Below, piece by piece: positions 22,100 through 32,644 of a stretch of DNA of 64,000 nt. A model generated the notes under the pieces. The model saw only the letters and a program-made list of their open reading frames with translations. It had not been told where the DNA came from and ran no database searches. Source of the DNA: Methylobacterium crusticola (GTDB taxonomy: Bacteria > Pseudomonadota > Alphaproteobacteria > Rhizobiales > Beijerinckiaceae); the NCBI RefSeq assembly GCF_003574465.1, contig NZ_QOWC01000018.1:1-64000 (forward strand), read 5' to 3'. The translations under genes and the position numbers were made by a program. The stretch's first letter is position 1; every line of letters starts with the position of its first letter.

Positions 22100-24110
22100 G
22101 CCGGATCTCGCCGTCGCGGTCGACATCGGCGGCACCTTCACGGACGTCGCCCTCCACGATGCCGCGAGCGGCCGGACCTGGCGCGCCAAGACGCCGAGCG
22201 TGCCGGCCGATCCGTCCCGCGCCTTCATGGCGGGCGTGCGCCTCGCCCTCGACGAGGCCGGGCTGCCGGCCGGTGCGCTGCGCCGGGTGCTCCACGGCAC
22301 CACGGTCGCCACCAACATGATCCTGGAGGGCAAGGGCGCCCGCGCGGCCCTCGTCACCACGGCGGGCTTCCGGCACGTCCTGGCGATCGGCCGCCAGGAC
22401 ATCCCGCGCCGGGAGAACCTGTACGCGTTCGTCAAGCCGGCGCGCCCGGTGCCGAGCTCCCGCGTCCTGGAGGTGCGCGAGCGGGTGGGGCCGGGCGGGA
22501 CGGTGCTGGAGCCCCTCGACGAGGCGAGCGTGCGGGAGGCCGCCGAGGCCTGCCGGGGCCTCGGGGTCGAGGCCGTGGCGGTGTGCCTGCTCCACGCCTT
22601 CGCGAACCCCGCCCACGAGGAGCGCGTCGCCGGGATCCTGCGGGCGGCCCTGCCCGGGGTCGCCGTCACCGCCTCCTCGGACGTGCTGCCGGTGGTGCGC
22701 GAGTACGAGCGCTCCCTCGCCACGGTGCTCAACGCCGTGGTGATGCCGGGGGTCGCCTCCTACGTCTCGCGGCTCGAGGCGCGCCTCGAGGAGGCCCGGG
22801 TGGCCGCACCCCTGCTCCTGATGCAGTCGAACGGCGGCGTCGCCGGCAGCGCCACGATCCGGCGCGCCCCGGCGCTCACCGCCCTGTCGGGCCCGGCGGC
22901 CGGCGTCGTCGGGGCCCGGGAGGTCGCGGCGGCCTGCGGCGTGCGCGACCTGATCACGGTCGACATCGGCGGCACCAGCGCCGACATCTGCCTGATCAAG
23001 GACGGCCGCATCGGCCTGACCCAGGCCGGCCACGTCGGCCCCTGGCCCCTGCCGCTGCCCATGGTCGACATGGTGACGATCGGGGCCGGCGGCGGCTCGG
23101 TCGCCCGCGTCGCCGGCGGGGCGCTCGCGGTCGGGCCGCAGAGCGCCGGCGCCGACCCGGGTCCCGCCGCCTACGGCCGCGGCGGGCGCGAGGCGACCGT
23201 GACCGACGCCCACGTGGTGCTGGGCCACCTGCCGGAGCGCCTCCTCGGCGGGCGCATGGCCCTCGACGCCGCGGCGGCCCGGGCCGCGGTGGCCGGGCGC
23301 GTGGCCGGGCCCCTCGGCCTCTCGCCCGAGGCGGCGGCGCGGGGGATCCTGGCGGTCGTCGACAACCACATGGTCGGGGCCCTGCGCGTCGTCTCGATCG
23401 AGCGCGGGCACGATCCGCGCGACTTCACCCTGGTGCCGTTCGGCGGCGCCGGCCCCCTGCACGGCTGCGCCCTCGCGGACCTGCTCGGCGTGCGCCGGGT
23501 CCTCGTGCCGCCGGCGCCCGGCGTGCTCTGCGCCGACGGGCTCCTGGCCGCCGACCTGAAGGCCGAGTTCAGCCGGACCCTGCCGACGGCCGGGCCGCCC
23601 GACCCGGAGGCCGTGGCCGGGCTCTACCGGGACCTCGCCGCCCAGGCCGAGGCCTGGCTCGCCCGCGAGGGCGTCGCCGCCGCCGACCGAAGCCAGGCCC
23701 GCGTCGCCCTGATGCGCTACCACGGCCAGGGCGGGGAGCTCGCCGTGCCCTGGGCCGGGGACGCCACGGCGGCGGCCTTCGCGGCGGCGCACGAGGCGCT
23801 CTACGGCTTTCGCCTCGACAGCCCCGTCGAGCTCGTCACCGTGCGGATCGAGGCGGCGGGCCGGATGCCCCGCCCCGCCCCGCCCCGCCTCCCGCCCGGC
23901 ACGGGCGCGCGGGCCCGGGCGCGGCTGCCCGTCCACCTCGCGGCCGGCCTCCGGGACGTGCCGCTCTACGACCGCGGCGATCTCGGGGCCGGGGACCGCG
24001 TCGCGGGCCCGGCCATCGTCGCCCAGCTCGACGCCACGACCCTCGTGCCCGCCGGGTGGAGCGGCGCGGTGCACGAGACCGGCGCGATCCTGCTCGGCAG
24101 GGAGCCGTGA
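22086..24110 (+). CDS. hyuA: Hydantoinase/oxoprolinase family protein (HyuA), second copy
   Basis: Second HyuA, 674 residues. AVDIGGTFTDVALHD near the N-terminus is the phosphate motif; RVLHGTTVATNMILEGKG, VDIGGTSADICLIKDG, TIGAGGGSVARV and PFGGAGPLHGCALADLLG follow. It should use ATP to activate a cyclic amide, imide or ketone for its HyuB partner. The start is inside the HyuB 3' end. A CodA-like amidohydrolase begins 70 bases downstream, a plausible next hydrolytic step. Confidence 0.92.
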   Translation: MPSPEPDLAVAVDIGGTFTDVALHDAASGRTWRAKTPSVPADPSRAFMAGVRLALDEAGLPAGALRRVLHGTTVATNMILEGKGARAALVTTAGFRHVLAIGRQDIPRRENLYAFVKPARPVPSSRVLEVRERVGPGGTVLEPLDEASVREAAEACRGLGVEAVAVCLLHAFANPAHEERVAGILRAALPGVAVTASSDVLPVVREYERSLATVLNAVVMPGVASYVSRLEARLEEARVAAPLLLMQSNGGVAGSATIRRAPALTALSGPAAGVVGAREVAAACGVRDLITVDIGGTSADICLIKDGRIGLTQAGHVGPWPLPLPMVDMVTIGAGGGSVARVAGGALAVGPQSAGADPGPAAYGRGGREATVTDAHVVLGHLPERLLGGRMALDAAAARAAVAGRVAGPLGLSPEAAARGILAVVDNHMVGALRVVSIERGHDPRDFTLVPFGGAGPLHGCALADLLGVRRVLVPPAPGVLCADGLLAADLKAEFSRTLPTAGPPDPEAVAGLYRDLAAQAEAWLAREGVAAADRSQARVALMRYHGQGGELAVPWAGDATAAAFAAAHEALYGFRLDSPVELVTVRIEAAGRMPRPAPPRLPPGTGARARARLPVHLAAGLRDVPLYDRGDLGAGDRVAGPAIVAQLDATTLVPAGWSGAVHETGAILLGREP

Positions 24111-24180
24111 GGACCCGCGCCGCGCAGCCGGGGCCGGCGCCGCGCCGGGCCCCGGCTCCCCCGTTCCGGAGGCCGACACC

Positions 24181-25404
24181 ATGGACCTGATCGTGCGGGG
24201 CGCCCAGCTCCCCGAGAACCCGCCCGGGACGCTCGTCGACATCGGGGTCGAGGCCGGCCGCATCGTCGCGGTCGCGCCGGACCTCGCGGCCGAGGGCGAG
24301 ACCTACGCGGCGGACGGGCGGCTCGTCTGCGCCGGCCTCGTCGAGACCCACATCCACCTCGACAAGGCGCGCCTGCTCGAGCGCTGCCCCGCCGAGCCCG
24401 GGCGCGCCATCAACCCGGTGCGCTACGTCGAGGCGTTCAAGCCCGAGATCACCGAGGAGGACGTCTACGACCGGGCGCGGGCGACCCTGCGGGAGTGCCT
24501 CCTCCAGGGCACGACGCGCATCCGCAGCCACGTCGAGATCGACCCGAAGATCGGGCTCAGGGGCTTCCGGGCCGTGCGGGCGCTCGCCCGGGACCACGCG
24601 TTCGCGGTGGACCTCCAGCTCTGCGCCTTCCCGCAGGACGGCCTGACCGACCGGCCCGGCACCGAGGCGCTGCTGACCGAGGCCCTGCGGGAGGGGGCGG
24701 CGGCGGTCGGGGGCGCCCCGCGCTACGACGCCGACGGCCCGGCGCAGATCCGCCGCATCTTCGCGCTCGCCCGGGAATTCGACGTCGACGTCGACCTGCA
24801 CCTCGACGTCGGGCCGACCGCCGACAGCCTCGACGTTCACCTCGTGATGGACCTGACCGAGCGCTACGGCCTCGGCGGGCGGGTCACGGTCGGGCACATG
24901 GCCAAGCTCTCGCTGATGCCGCCGGACGCGGTCGCGGCCATCGCCCGCCGCCTGTCCGACGTGGGCGTCGCCGTCACGGTCCTGCCCGCCACCGACCTCT
25001 TCCTCATGGGGCGCAGCCACGACCACGCCGTCCCGCGGGGCGTCGCGGACGCCAACGCGCTCCTGCGCCACGGCGTCAACTGCTCGCTCTCCTCGAACAA
25101 CGTCCTGAACCCGGCGACGCCCTACGGCGACTGCTCGCTCATCCGCATGGCGAACCTCCACGCCAACGTGCTCCAGGTGAGCCAGCCGCACGACCTGTGC
25201 GAGTGCTTCCGCATGATCACCGACCGTTCGGCGCGGCTCCTCAACCTCGACGATTACGGCGTGGCGCCGGGCAACCCGGCCGACCTCGTGGTCATCGACG
25301 CGACGGCGCCCGACCGGGCGATCGCGGAGATCCGCCGGCCCCTCGCGGTGTTCAAGCGCGGCCGCCGCACGATCGTCTGCGAGCCGGCGCGGCTGCTCGA
25401 GTGA
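24181..25404 (+). CDS. Amidohydrolase of the cytosine-deaminase (CodA/AtzC) type with an altered metal-site residue
   Basis: TIM-barrel amidohydrolase, 407 residues. Metal ligands H57 and H59 (ETHIHLDKA), H207 (DLHLDVG) and H239 (TVGHMAKLS) are in place. Where CodA has the catalytic Asp (GHDDVFDP), this protein reads SSNNVLNP, so N306 replaces the usual Asp. The following PYGDCSLIRMANLHANV is well formed, so decay is unlikely; a subfamily with different chemistry is more likely. Placed between a HyuAB pair and an MHS symporter, it probably deaminates or ring-opens the same compound or its product. Confidence 0.82.
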   Translation: MDLIVRGAQLPENPPGTLVDIGVEAGRIVAVAPDLAAEGETYAADGRLVCAGLVETHIHLDKARLLERCPAEPGRAINPVRYVEAFKPEITEEDVYDRARATLRECLLQGTTRIRSHVEIDPKIGLRGFRAVRALARDHAFAVDLQLCAFPQDGLTDRPGTEALLTEALREGAAAVGGAPRYDADGPAQIRRIFALAREFDVDVDLHLDVGPTADSLDVHLVMDLTERYGLGGRVTVGHMAKLSLMPPDAVAAIARRLSDVGVAVTVLPATDLFLMGRSHDHAVPRGVADANALLRHGVNCSLSSNNVLNPATPYGDCSLIRMANLHANVLQVSQPHDLCECFRMITDRSARLLNLDDYGVAPGNPADLVVIDATAPDRAIAEIRRPLAVFKRGRRTIVCEPARLLE

Positions 25405-25421
25405 GAGTTCTTCCCAAGTTC

Positions 25422-25463
25422 GCCCGCGCGGGCGGGCGACGGCAGCCCGCGCGGGCGGGCGAC
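25422..25463. repeat. Tandem repeat after the amidohydrolase stop, two exact 19-bp copies
   Basis: GCCCGCGCGGGCGGGCGAC at 25422-25440 and 25445-25463, period 23. Each holds the self-complementary CCCGCGCGGG. It occupies most of the 79-base gap before the MHS symporter gene and precedes its AGGAG ribosome site. Same class as the other gene-end repeats of the window. Confidence 0.75.
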
Positions 25464-25483
25464 AACCAGGAGACCGTACGACG

Positions 25484-26776
25484 ATGTCAGGGATCAGCGT
25501 GCCGGCACCGGCCGAGGACCAGCGGCGCAAGGCCATCGTGGCCGGCGTCGTCGGCAACATCCTCGAATGGTACGATTTCGGGGTCTACGGCTACTTCGTG
25601 TCGACCATCTCGGAGCTGTTCTTCCCGGCGAGCGACCCGCTCTCGTCCCTGCTCCTGACCTTCGCGGTGTTCGGCGTCGGCTTCGTGATGCGGCCGATCG
25701 GCTCGATCGTGTTCGGCATCTACGGCGACCGCTACGGCCGGCGCGCCGCCCTGAGCGCCGTGATTTTCCTGATGGCGTTCTCGACCCTCGCCATCGGGCT
25801 CCTGCCCACCTACGGGCAGATCGGCATCCTGGCGCCGATCCTGCTCGTGCTGATCCGGCTGGTCCAGGGGCTGTCGGCGGGCGGCGAGTGGGGCGGCTCC
25901 ACCTCCTACCTCGTCGAGTTCGCGCCCGAGGGGCGGCGCGGCTTCGTCGGCTCCTGGCAGCAGGTGAGCGTCGCCGGCGGCTTCCTCCTCGGCTCGCTCA
26001 GCGCGGCGCTGGTCTCCCAGATCCTGCCGCCCGCCGACGTGCTGGCCTACGGCTGGCGCATCCCGTTCCTGCTCGGCATCGTGGTGGGCCTCTGCGGCGC
26101 CTACCTGCGCTGGAGCCTCGACGACACGCCCTCCTTCGTGGCGCTCGAGGCGCAGGGCGCCGTCTCGAAGGCGCCGCTCCGCGAGGCGTTCACGACGCAG
26201 CGCAAGGCCACGCTGACGATCTTCGGCCTGACCCTCCACAACACCGTCGCCTACTACATCCCCCTCGTCTACATGACGAACTACATCCGCAATGTGGGCA
26301 AGCTCACGGCCTCGCAGGCGATGTGGATCGGCACCGCCTGCCTGACCGTGTTCGTGATCCTGATCCCGATCTGGGGCGCGGTGTCGGACCGGATCGGCCG
26401 CAAGCCGCTGCTGCTCCTGTCCTCGGGCGGCTACATCCTGCTGTCGTTCCCGCTCCTGATGATGGCCTCGTCCGGCAGCGTGGCGCTCGCCTTCCTGGCG
26501 CAGCTCATCATGATCGTGTTCCTGTCGTTCTTCTCCGGCCCCTGCCCGGCGGCCTATTCCGAGCTGTTTCCCACGCGGGTGCGCTACACCGCGCTCTCGG
26601 TGGGCTACAACGCGGCCGTCGCGGTCTTCGGCGGCTTCGCGCCCTTCATCTCGACCTGGCTGATCCAGGCCACCGGCAGCCCCCTCGCCCCGGCCTACTA
26701 CCTCGTGGCGGCCGCGCTGATCACCTTCCTGGTCACCCTGCGCATCCGGGAGACCGCCTTCGAGCCCCTGCCGTGA
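25484..26776 (+). CDS. MFS transporter, metabolite:H+ symporter (MHS) type
   Basis: Twelve-segment inner-membrane proton symporter, 430 residues. GNILEWYDFGVYGYF in the first segment, GIYGDRYGRRAALS in loop 2-3, IRLVQGLSAGGEWGGSTSYLVEFAP and SELFPTRVRYTALSVGYN place it with ProP/ShiA/KgtP-like symporters. AGGAG lies about 11 bases before the ATG. It resembles the MFS protein at the start of this rightward block, so the cluster carries two related symporters as well as an ABC importer. Confidence 0.92.
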   Translation: MSGISVPAPAEDQRRKAIVAGVVGNILEWYDFGVYGYFVSTISELFFPASDPLSSLLLTFAVFGVGFVMRPIGSIVFGIYGDRYGRRAALSAVIFLMAFSTLAIGLLPTYGQIGILAPILLVLIRLVQGLSAGGEWGGSTSYLVEFAPEGRRGFVGSWQQVSVAGGFLLGSLSAALVSQILPPADVLAYGWRIPFLLGIVVGLCGAYLRWSLDDTPSFVALEAQGAVSKAPLREAFTTQRKATLTIFGLTLHNTVAYYIPLVYMTNYIRNVGKLTASQAMWIGTACLTVFVILIPIWGAVSDRIGRKPLLLLSSGGYILLSFPLLMMASSGSVALAFLAQLIMIVFLSFFSGPCPAAYSELFPTRVRYTALSVGYNAAVAVFGGFAPFISTWLIQATGSPLAPAYYLVAAALITFLVTLRIRETAFEPLP

Positions 26777-26971
26777 GCGTCCGCGGGCTGGCCCGGACCT
26801 TGCTCCCAGGCTCTCACATCGACGGGGGCCGGGGCGCCCGTCGGGCGGCCGCGGCGCGCGGTCAGGAGCCCCGCCCGCGCAGGCCCCGCCCGCGAAGCCG
26901 GCCCGCGGCGGGACACCGCGACGGGACGGCCCCCGACCGATCTGCCCGACGAGGACACCAGGCGAGGATCC

Positions 26972-27922
26972 ATGCTGCGTCACGTGCTCCAGCGCCTCCT
27001 GCTCGCCGTCCCGGTCCTGCTCGGGGTGCTGCTCGTGGGCTTCCTGCTGATGCAGGTGGTTCCCAACGACCCGGCGGTGGTGCGCGCCGGCCCGACGGCG
27101 ACGCAGGACGTCATCGAGGGGATCCGGCGCGACCTCGGGCTCGACCGGCCGCTCTGGCTGCAATTCGCGCTCTACCTCGGGCGCCTCGCCCGGGGCGACC
27201 TCGGCGTCTCGATCATCAACAACATGCCGGTGCTCGAGGAGCTCGGGAACACGATCGGGCCGACGCTCGAGCTGATGCTCGCCTCCCTGGCCTGGTCGGT
27301 CCCGCTCGGCATCGGGCTCGGGACCGTGGGCGCCTGCTGGCGCGGCGGCCTGCTCGACCGGGCGATCATGATGGTCTCGGTGGCGGGCGTCTCGGTGCCG
27401 GTCTTCCTGCTCGGCCTCGGGCTCGTCTGGCTCCTCGGCTTCACCTTCCCGGTGCTGCCGTTCTCCGGCCGGGCGGGGCCGCTCTGGACCCTCGAGGGGC
27501 TCGCCGGGATCATCCTGCCGGCCCTGACCCTCGGGGGCGTCTTCGTCGGGCCGGTCGCCCGGATGACGCGCAGCGCCGTCCTCGACGTGCTCGGCGCCGA
27601 CCACGTCCGCACCGCCCGCGCCAAGGGCCTCTCCGAGACCGCCGTGGTGCTGCACCACGCCCTGCGCAACGCCCTCATCCCGGTCGTGACCCTGATCGGG
27701 CTCCAGATCGGCTTCCTGCTCGGCGGGGCTGTGGTGGTCGAGTCGATCTTCAGCTGGCCGGGCATCGGCCGCCTCGCCGTGGGGGCGATCCTGTCGAGCG
27801 ACGCCCCGATGGCGCAGGGCACCATCATCATCCTGTCGGTCGGCTTCATCCTGGTGAACCTCGCGGTCGACGTCCTCTACGCGGTGCTCGACCCGCGGAT
27901 CCGGGAGGCCTCCGGCCCGTGA
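26972..27922 (+). CDS. Dipeptide/oligopeptide-type ABC permease, DppB-like
   Basis: First permease of a DppBCDF-type importer, 316 residues. MLRHVLQRLLLAVPVLLGVLLVGFLLM is the standard first membrane segment. ARAKGLSETAVVLHHALRNALIPVVTLIG is the EAA loop, and AVLDPRIREASGP the conserved C-terminus. A good AGGCGAGGA-like site precedes the ATG. The 195-base gap upstream carries GC-rich repeats and could hold a promoter. Unusually, permease genes come first and the binding-protein gene third. Confidence 0.93.
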   Translation: MLRHVLQRLLLAVPVLLGVLLVGFLLMQVVPNDPAVVRAGPTATQDVIEGIRRDLGLDRPLWLQFALYLGRLARGDLGVSIINNMPVLEELGNTIGPTLELMLASLAWSVPLGIGLGTVGACWRGGLLDRAIMMVSVAGVSVPVFLLGLGLVWLLGFTFPVLPFSGRAGPLWTLEGLAGIILPALTLGGVFVGPVARMTRSAVLDVLGADHVRTARAKGLSETAVVLHHALRNALIPVVTLIGLQIGFLLGGAVVVESIFSWPGIGRLAVGAILSSDAPMAQGTIIILSVGFILVNLAVDVLYAVLDPRIREASGP

Positions 27923-27964
27923 GACCAGACCCGTGCCGTCCCGCCCCCGCATGAGGACCGATCC

Positions 27965-28855
27965 GTGAGCGAGACCATCGCGCTGACGCCGGAGGCGGCG
28001 CCGCACGCCGATTTCGCGGTGGCCCGGCGGCCGTCGCTCCTGCGCGCGCTCCTGCGCGACCCGCTCGGGGCCGCCGCCCTCGCGGTCGTGCTCCTCGTCG
28101 TCCTCGCGGCCCTCCTGGCGCCCTGGATCGCCCCCGGGGACCCCTACGGGGGCGACCTCGCCAACACCCTGAAGGCGCCCGGCGAGGCGGGTCTGCTCGG
28201 CACCGACGGGCAGGGCCGGGACATGATCACGCGCCTGCTGTTCGGCCTGCGCACCACCCTCGGCATGGGCATCTCGGCCGTCGTCATCGGCTGCGGCCTC
28301 GGCGGGCTCGCGGGCTTCGCGGCCGCCTACTATCCCGCCGCGTCGGGGGTGGTGATGCGGCTCATGGACGTGCTCCTGTCGTTCCCGGCGATCCTGTTCG
28401 GCCTCGCGCTCACGGCGATCGTCGGCCCGGGCCTGCGCGCGGTGGTGATCGCGCTCTCGGTCGCCACGGTCCCGCTCATGGCCCGGGTCGTGCGCGGCGC
28501 CGCCCTGGTGGTGCTCCGCCAGGACTACATCGAGGGCGCGCGGGCGCTCGGCATGAGCGACGCCCGCATCCTCACCCGCTACGTCCTGCTGAACTGCCTC
28601 TCGCCGATCTTCGTGTTCGTGACCCTGCGCTTCGGGCAGGTGATCCTGCTCGGCGCCACCCTGTCGTTCATCGGGCTCGGCGCCCAGCCGCCGACGCCCG
28701 AGCTCGGCGCCATGGCGGCGGACGGGCGCAACTTCCTGTTCTTCGCCCCCCACGTCGCCGTGCTGCCGAGCCTCGTGATCTTCGTGATCGTCCTCGCCTT
28801 CAACGTGCTCGGGGATTCCTTGCGCGACGCCCTCGATCCCCGGCTGCGCCGCTGA
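27965..28855 (+). CDS. Dipeptide/oligopeptide-type ABC permease, DppC-like
   Basis: Second permease, 296 residues. [26 protein letters not shown] is the hallmark after segment 1, and [23 protein letters not shown] is the EAA loop. The end [17 protein letters not shown] is conserved. GTG start 42 bases after the DppB-like stop. It overlaps a spurious upstream ATG of the binding-protein gene by one base. Confidence 0.93.
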   Translation: MSETIALTPEAAPHADFAVARRPSLLRALLRDPLGAAALAVVLLVVLAALLAPWIAPGDPYGGDLANTLKAPGEAGLLGTDGQGRDMITRLLFGLRTTLGMGISAVVIGCGLGGLAGFAAAYYPAASGVVMRLMDVLLSFPAILFGLALTAIVGPGLRAVVIALSVATVPLMARVVRGAALVVLRQDYIEGARALGMSDARILTRYVLLNCLSPIFVFVTLRFGQVILLGATLSFIGLGAQPPTPELGAMAADGRNFLFFAPHVAVLPSLVIFVIVLAFNVLGDSLRDALDPRLRR

Positions 28856-28881
28856 TGCCACGCCACAGGAAAGCTCCGCCG

Positions 28882-30465
28882 ATGAAGCTCGCGACCACCG
28901 CCCTCGCGGCCGGAATCTCCGCCCTCTGCCTCGCCCCGGCCGCGGCCCAGACCAGGGCGCCGCTGTCCATCCTGCGGGTCATCGACGCCGACCGCTACGA
29001 CCCGGTGCGCTCCACCGCCACCTCGGCGGCGGAGGTCATCTTCATGCTGGCCGACACCCTGGTGTCCCTCGACTTCGACATGAAGACGATCAAGCCGCTG
29101 CTGGCGACGTCCTGGACGGTGTCGCCGGACGGCCGGACCTACACCTTCGACCTGCGCCGGGACGTGAAGTTCTGCGACGGGCGCCCGATGACCGCCGAGG
29201 ACGTGGTCTACTCGTTCAAGCGCTGGATCGACCCGGCGACCCGCTCGCCCGTGGCGGCGCGGGCCGGCTTCGTGAAGGACATCCGCGCGGCCGACGACCA
29301 CACCGTCGTGTACGAGCTGAAGGAGCCCTCGAGCGACCTCCTCTACCAGCTCACCCTGTCCTTCGCCTCGGTGGTCGACAAGGCCGCGGTCGAGGCGCTC
29401 GGGCAGAACTTCGGCGTCCAGGGCTTCAACGCCACGGGGCCGTACTGCTGGGCGAGCTGGACCCCGCGCCAGGAGCTGGTGATGAAGCGCAACCCCCACT
29501 ACACGTGGGGACCGCCGATCTACAGGAACCCGGCGCCGCAGATCGACCAGATCGTCTGGAAGATCGTGCCCGAGGCCAACACCATGATGGCCGCGATGCA
29601 GACCCGGCAGGCCGACGTCACCTACTACCCGCCGCACATCGCCATCGACACCATGAAGCGGGTGCCGGGCCTGAATGTGCAGCAGCAGAAGAACTACATC
29701 TACGACGTGTTCGTCGGCTTCAAGGTCAACAAGCCGGTGGTGGAGGACGGCACGATCCGCCGCGCCGCCAACATGGCGGTGAACAAGGACGCCATCGCCA
29801 AGGCGGTGTACTTCGGGAACGGCACGCCGATGCACGCGCTCCTGAGCCCGACGGTGATCGACTACGACGCCAAGGCGGCGAGCCTGATGCCGGCCTTCGA
29901 TCCCGCCGGGGCGGCAAGGCTCCTCGACGCCGAGGGCTGGAAGCCCGGCCCGGACGGGGTGCGGGTCAAGGACGGCAGGCGCGCGAGCTTCACCCTCTAC
30001 GGCATCCGCAACGACACCGGCCCGCGCATCACCGAGGCGATGCAGGCCGACCTGCGCAAGGTCGGGATCGACATGCAGATCCAGCTCTGGGACGCCACCG
30101 TCGCCTGGGGCAAGCTCGCCACCCAGGAATTCGACGCCTTCATCCTGTCCTACCCCTACGTGACGGCGACCGAGGCCCTCAACCTCTACTTCAAGAGCAC
30201 CCAGGCGCCGACGCCCAACCGCATGAACTGGAAGGACGCGAAGACCGACGCCCTCCTCGACGCCGCCTCGACGGCGAACGACCCGGCCGCGCGCACCGAG
30301 GCCAACGCCGAGGCGCAGCGCCTGCTCACGCAGGCCAACGTCTGGATCCCCCTCGTCACCCAGCAGATGTGGCTGGTCTCGGGCGACCGGGTCGAGGGCG
30401 CGCGCCCGCACGGGCTCTACGGCGCCGGGCTCTACAAGGGGCTCGACCTCTCCCTGAAGCGCTGA
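28882..30465 (+). CDS. ABC transporter substrate-binding protein, DppA/family 5
   Basis: Periplasmic receptor of the SBP_bac_5 family, 527 residues. The ATG at 28882 is chosen because AGGAAAG precedes it and it opens a clean signal peptide ([23 protein letters not shown], cleavage after AAA or AAQ); an ATG nine codons earlier would add a basic tail. [45 protein letters not shown] is the family signature region. Ligand may be a dipeptide or, given the hydrolase context, an N-heterocycle conjugate. Confidence 0.92.
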   Translation: MKLATTALAAGISALCLAPAAAQTRAPLSILRVIDADRYDPVRSTATSAAEVIFMLADTLVSLDFDMKTIKPLLATSWTVSPDGRTYTFDLRRDVKFCDGRPMTAEDVVYSFKRWIDPATRSPVAARAGFVKDIRAADDHTVVYELKEPSSDLLYQLTLSFASVVDKAAVEALGQNFGVQGFNATGPYCWASWTPRQELVMKRNPHYTWGPPIYRNPAPQIDQIVWKIVPEANTMMAAMQTRQADVTYYPPHIAIDTMKRVPGLNVQQQKNYIYDVFVGFKVNKPVVEDGTIRRAANMAVNKDAIAKAVYFGNGTPMHALLSPTVIDYDAKAASLMPAFDPAGAARLLDAEGWKPGPDGVRVKDGRRASFTLYGIRNDTGPRITEAMQADLRKVGIDMQIQLWDATVAWGKLATQEFDAFILSYPYVTATEALNLYFKSTQAPTPNRMNWKDAKTDALLDAASTANDPAARTEANAEAQRLLTQANVWIPLVTQQMWLVSGDRVEGARPHGLYGAGLYKGLDLSLKR

Positions 30466-30467
30466 CG

Positions 30468-31493
30468 ATGGGCGTCATGACCCTGGCGGGCCCGCCTCCC
30501 GCCCTGGCCCCGGCGGCGGCGCCCGTGCTCGCGGTGCGCGACCTCGTCACGACCTTCGAGACCCCGAACGGCACGATCCGGCCCGTGGACGGCGTGTCGC
30601 TCGCGGTGGCGCCGGGGCGCACCCTCGGCATCGTCGGCGAGAGCGGCTGCGGCAAGAGCATGCTGTCGCTCTCGCTGATGGGCCTCGTGCCCCCGCCCGG
30701 GCGGGTCGCGGGCGGCTCGGTCCGCCTGGAGGGGCGCGAGCTCGTCGGCCTGCCGGCGCGGGCGCTGCGCGCGGTCAGGGGCAACCGCGTGGCGATGATC
30801 TTCCAGGAGCCGATGACGAGCCTCAACCCGGTGCACACGGTCGGCGGCCAGATCGTCGAGGCGATCCGGGCCCACCGGCGGGTGCCGGCGCGCCGGCTGC
30901 GGGCGGAGGCGGTCGAGGCCCTGCGGCAGGTGCGCATCCCGGCCCCGGAGCGGCGCTTCGACGAGTACCCCCACCAGCTCTCGGGGGGCATGCGCCAGCG
31001 GGTGATGATCGCGATGGCGCTCGCCTGCCGGCCGGCCCTCCTCATCGCGGACGAGCCGACGACCGCCCTCGACGTCACCATCCAGGCCCAGATCCTCGAC
31101 CTCCTGCGCGACCTCCAGGCCGAGACCGGCATGGCGATCGTGCTCATCACCCACGACCTCGGCGTGGTGGCGCAGGTCGCCGACGAGGTGGCGGTGATGT
31201 ATGCCGGCCGCATCGTCGAGCACGCGCCCGTGGGGGCGATCTTCGACGATCCCCAGCACCCCTACACGATCGGGCTCCTCGGCTCGATGCCCCGCATGGA
31301 GGAGGACGTCGCGCGCCTCGTCGCCATCGGCGGCACGGTGCCCCCGCCCTTCCGGCTGCCGCCGGGCTGCCGCTTCGCCCCGCGCTGCCCCTTCGGTGAC
31401 GCGGCCTGCCGGGAGCGCGACCCCGCCCTCGCGGCGGTCGCGGACGGGCACGCCGCCGCCTGCCGCAAGGCGCCCGTGGAGGCCCACCCGTGA
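30468..31493 (+). CDS. Dipeptide-type ABC ATP-binding protein, DppD-like
   Basis: ATPase subunit, 341 residues. Walker [13 protein letters not shown] near residue 55, signature [16 protein letters not shown] near 168, Walker [16 protein letters not shown]-loop [15 protein letters not shown]. The C-terminal cysteine cluster [14 protein letters not shown] is the oligopeptide-ATPase motif. ATG two bases after the binding-protein stop. An upstream open frame through the binding-protein gene is spurious. Confidence 0.93.
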   Translation: MGVMTLAGPPPALAPAAAPVLAVRDLVTTFETPNGTIRPVDGVSLAVAPGRTLGIVGESGCGKSMLSLSLMGLVPPPGRVAGGSVRLEGRELVGLPARALRAVRGNRVAMIFQEPMTSLNPVHTVGGQIVEAIRAHRRVPARRLRAEAVEALRQVRIPAPERRFDEYPHQLSGGMRQRVMIAMALACRPALLIADEPTTALDVTIQAQILDLLRDLQAETGMAIVLITHDLGVVAQVADEVAVMYAGRIVEHAPVGAIFDDPQHPYTIGLLGSMPRMEEDVARLVAIGGTVPPPFRLPPGCRFAPRCPFGDAACRERDPALAAVADGHAAACRKAPVEAHP

Positions 31494-32599
31494 CGCAGCC
31501 GCCCCGCCCGGACCCTATCCCCGCGACGACGCCCCTGCTCGAGCTGCGCGACGTCAGCAAGCACTACCCCGTGCGCCGGGGCCTCCTGCGCCGCGAGGCC
31601 GGGGCCGTGCGGGCGGTCGACGGCGTCAGCCTCCACGTCGATCCGGGCGAGACCCTGGCGGTGGTGGGCGAGAGCGGCTGCGGCAAGTCCACGACCGCGC
31701 GCCTCGCCCTGCGCCTCGTGCCCGCGAGCGGCGGGAGCATCCGCTTCGACGGGCAGGACGTCACCGACGCGCGCGGGCCCGCGCTGCGGCGCCTGCGGCG
31801 CGAGATGCAGGTGGTCTTCCAGGACCCGTTCGCGAGCCTCAACCCGCGCATGAGCGTCGCCGAGATCCTGGCCGAGCCGCTCCTCGTCCACGGCGTCGGC
31901 GACGCGGGCGCGCGCCGCGAGCGGGTGCGCGATCTCCTGCGCCTCGTCGACCTCGCGCCCTACCACGCCGAGCGCTTCCCCCACGAGTTCTCGGGCGGGC
32001 AGCGCCAGCGCATCGGCATCGCCCGGGCGCTGGCGCTGTCGCCGCGCCTCATCGTCTGCGACGAGCCGGTCTCGGCCCTCGACGTCTCGATCCAGGCCCA
32101 GATCGTCAACCTGCTGAAGGACCTCCAGCGGGAGCTCGGCCTCGCCTTCCTGTTCATCTCGCACGGGCTCGCGGTGGTACGGCACGTGGCCGACCGGGTC
32201 GCCGTGATGTATCTCGGGCAGGTGGTCGAGACCGCCCCGAAGGCGGCGCTCTACGGGGACCCGCGCCACCCCTACACGCAGGCGCTCCTCGCCGCGGCGC
32301 CCGAGCCCGATCCGGCGCGGCGCCTCGCCCGCACGCCGCTCGCCGGCGACGTGCCGAGCCCCCTCGACCCGCCCGGCGGTTGCCGCTTCCACACCCGCTG
32401 CCCCGCCACGCAGGCGCACTGCCGCAGCGAGGCGCCGGCCCTGCGGCCGCGGGCCGCCGGCTCCGGCCACGCCGTCGCCTGCCATTTCGCCGAGTCGATC
32501 CCGGCCTTCACCCGGTTCCGCGACCCGCGGCCCCGACCCCCGCGGCTCCAGGCCCGGCTCGCCCTCTACGAGGCGCGCCGGGCCGCGCCCACCCCCTGA
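31490..32599 (+). CDS. Dipeptide-type ABC ATP-binding protein, DppF-like
   Basis: Second ATPase, 369 residues. Walker [16 protein letters not shown] near 67, [17 protein letters not shown] near 165, Walker [15 protein letters not shown], and the C-terminal [14 protein letters not shown] motif. A GTG start overlaps the DppD-like stop. Ends 45 bases before an amidohydrolase gene, so transport and hydrolysis are likely one transcript. Confidence 0.93.
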   Translation: MTQPPRPDPIPATTPLLELRDVSKHYPVRRGLLRREAGAVRAVDGVSLHVDPGETLAVVGESGCGKSTTARLALRLVPASGGSIRFDGQDVTDARGPALRRLRREMQVVFQDPFASLNPRMSVAEILAEPLLVHGVGDAGARRERVRDLLRLVDLAPYHAERFPHEFSGGQRQRIGIARALALSPRLIVCDEPVSALDVSIQAQIVNLLKDLQRELGLAFLFISHGLAVVRHVADRVAVMYLGQVVETAPKAALYGDPRHPYTQALLAAAPEPDPARRLARTPLAGDVPSPLDPPGGCRFHTRCPATQAHCRSEAPALRPRAAGSGHAVACHFAESIPAFTRFRDPRPRPPRLQARLALYEARRAAPTP

Positions 32600-32644
32600 G
32601 GCGCGCCGGCCGTCCCCCGATCCCCCGCGAGACCGAAGACCGCC

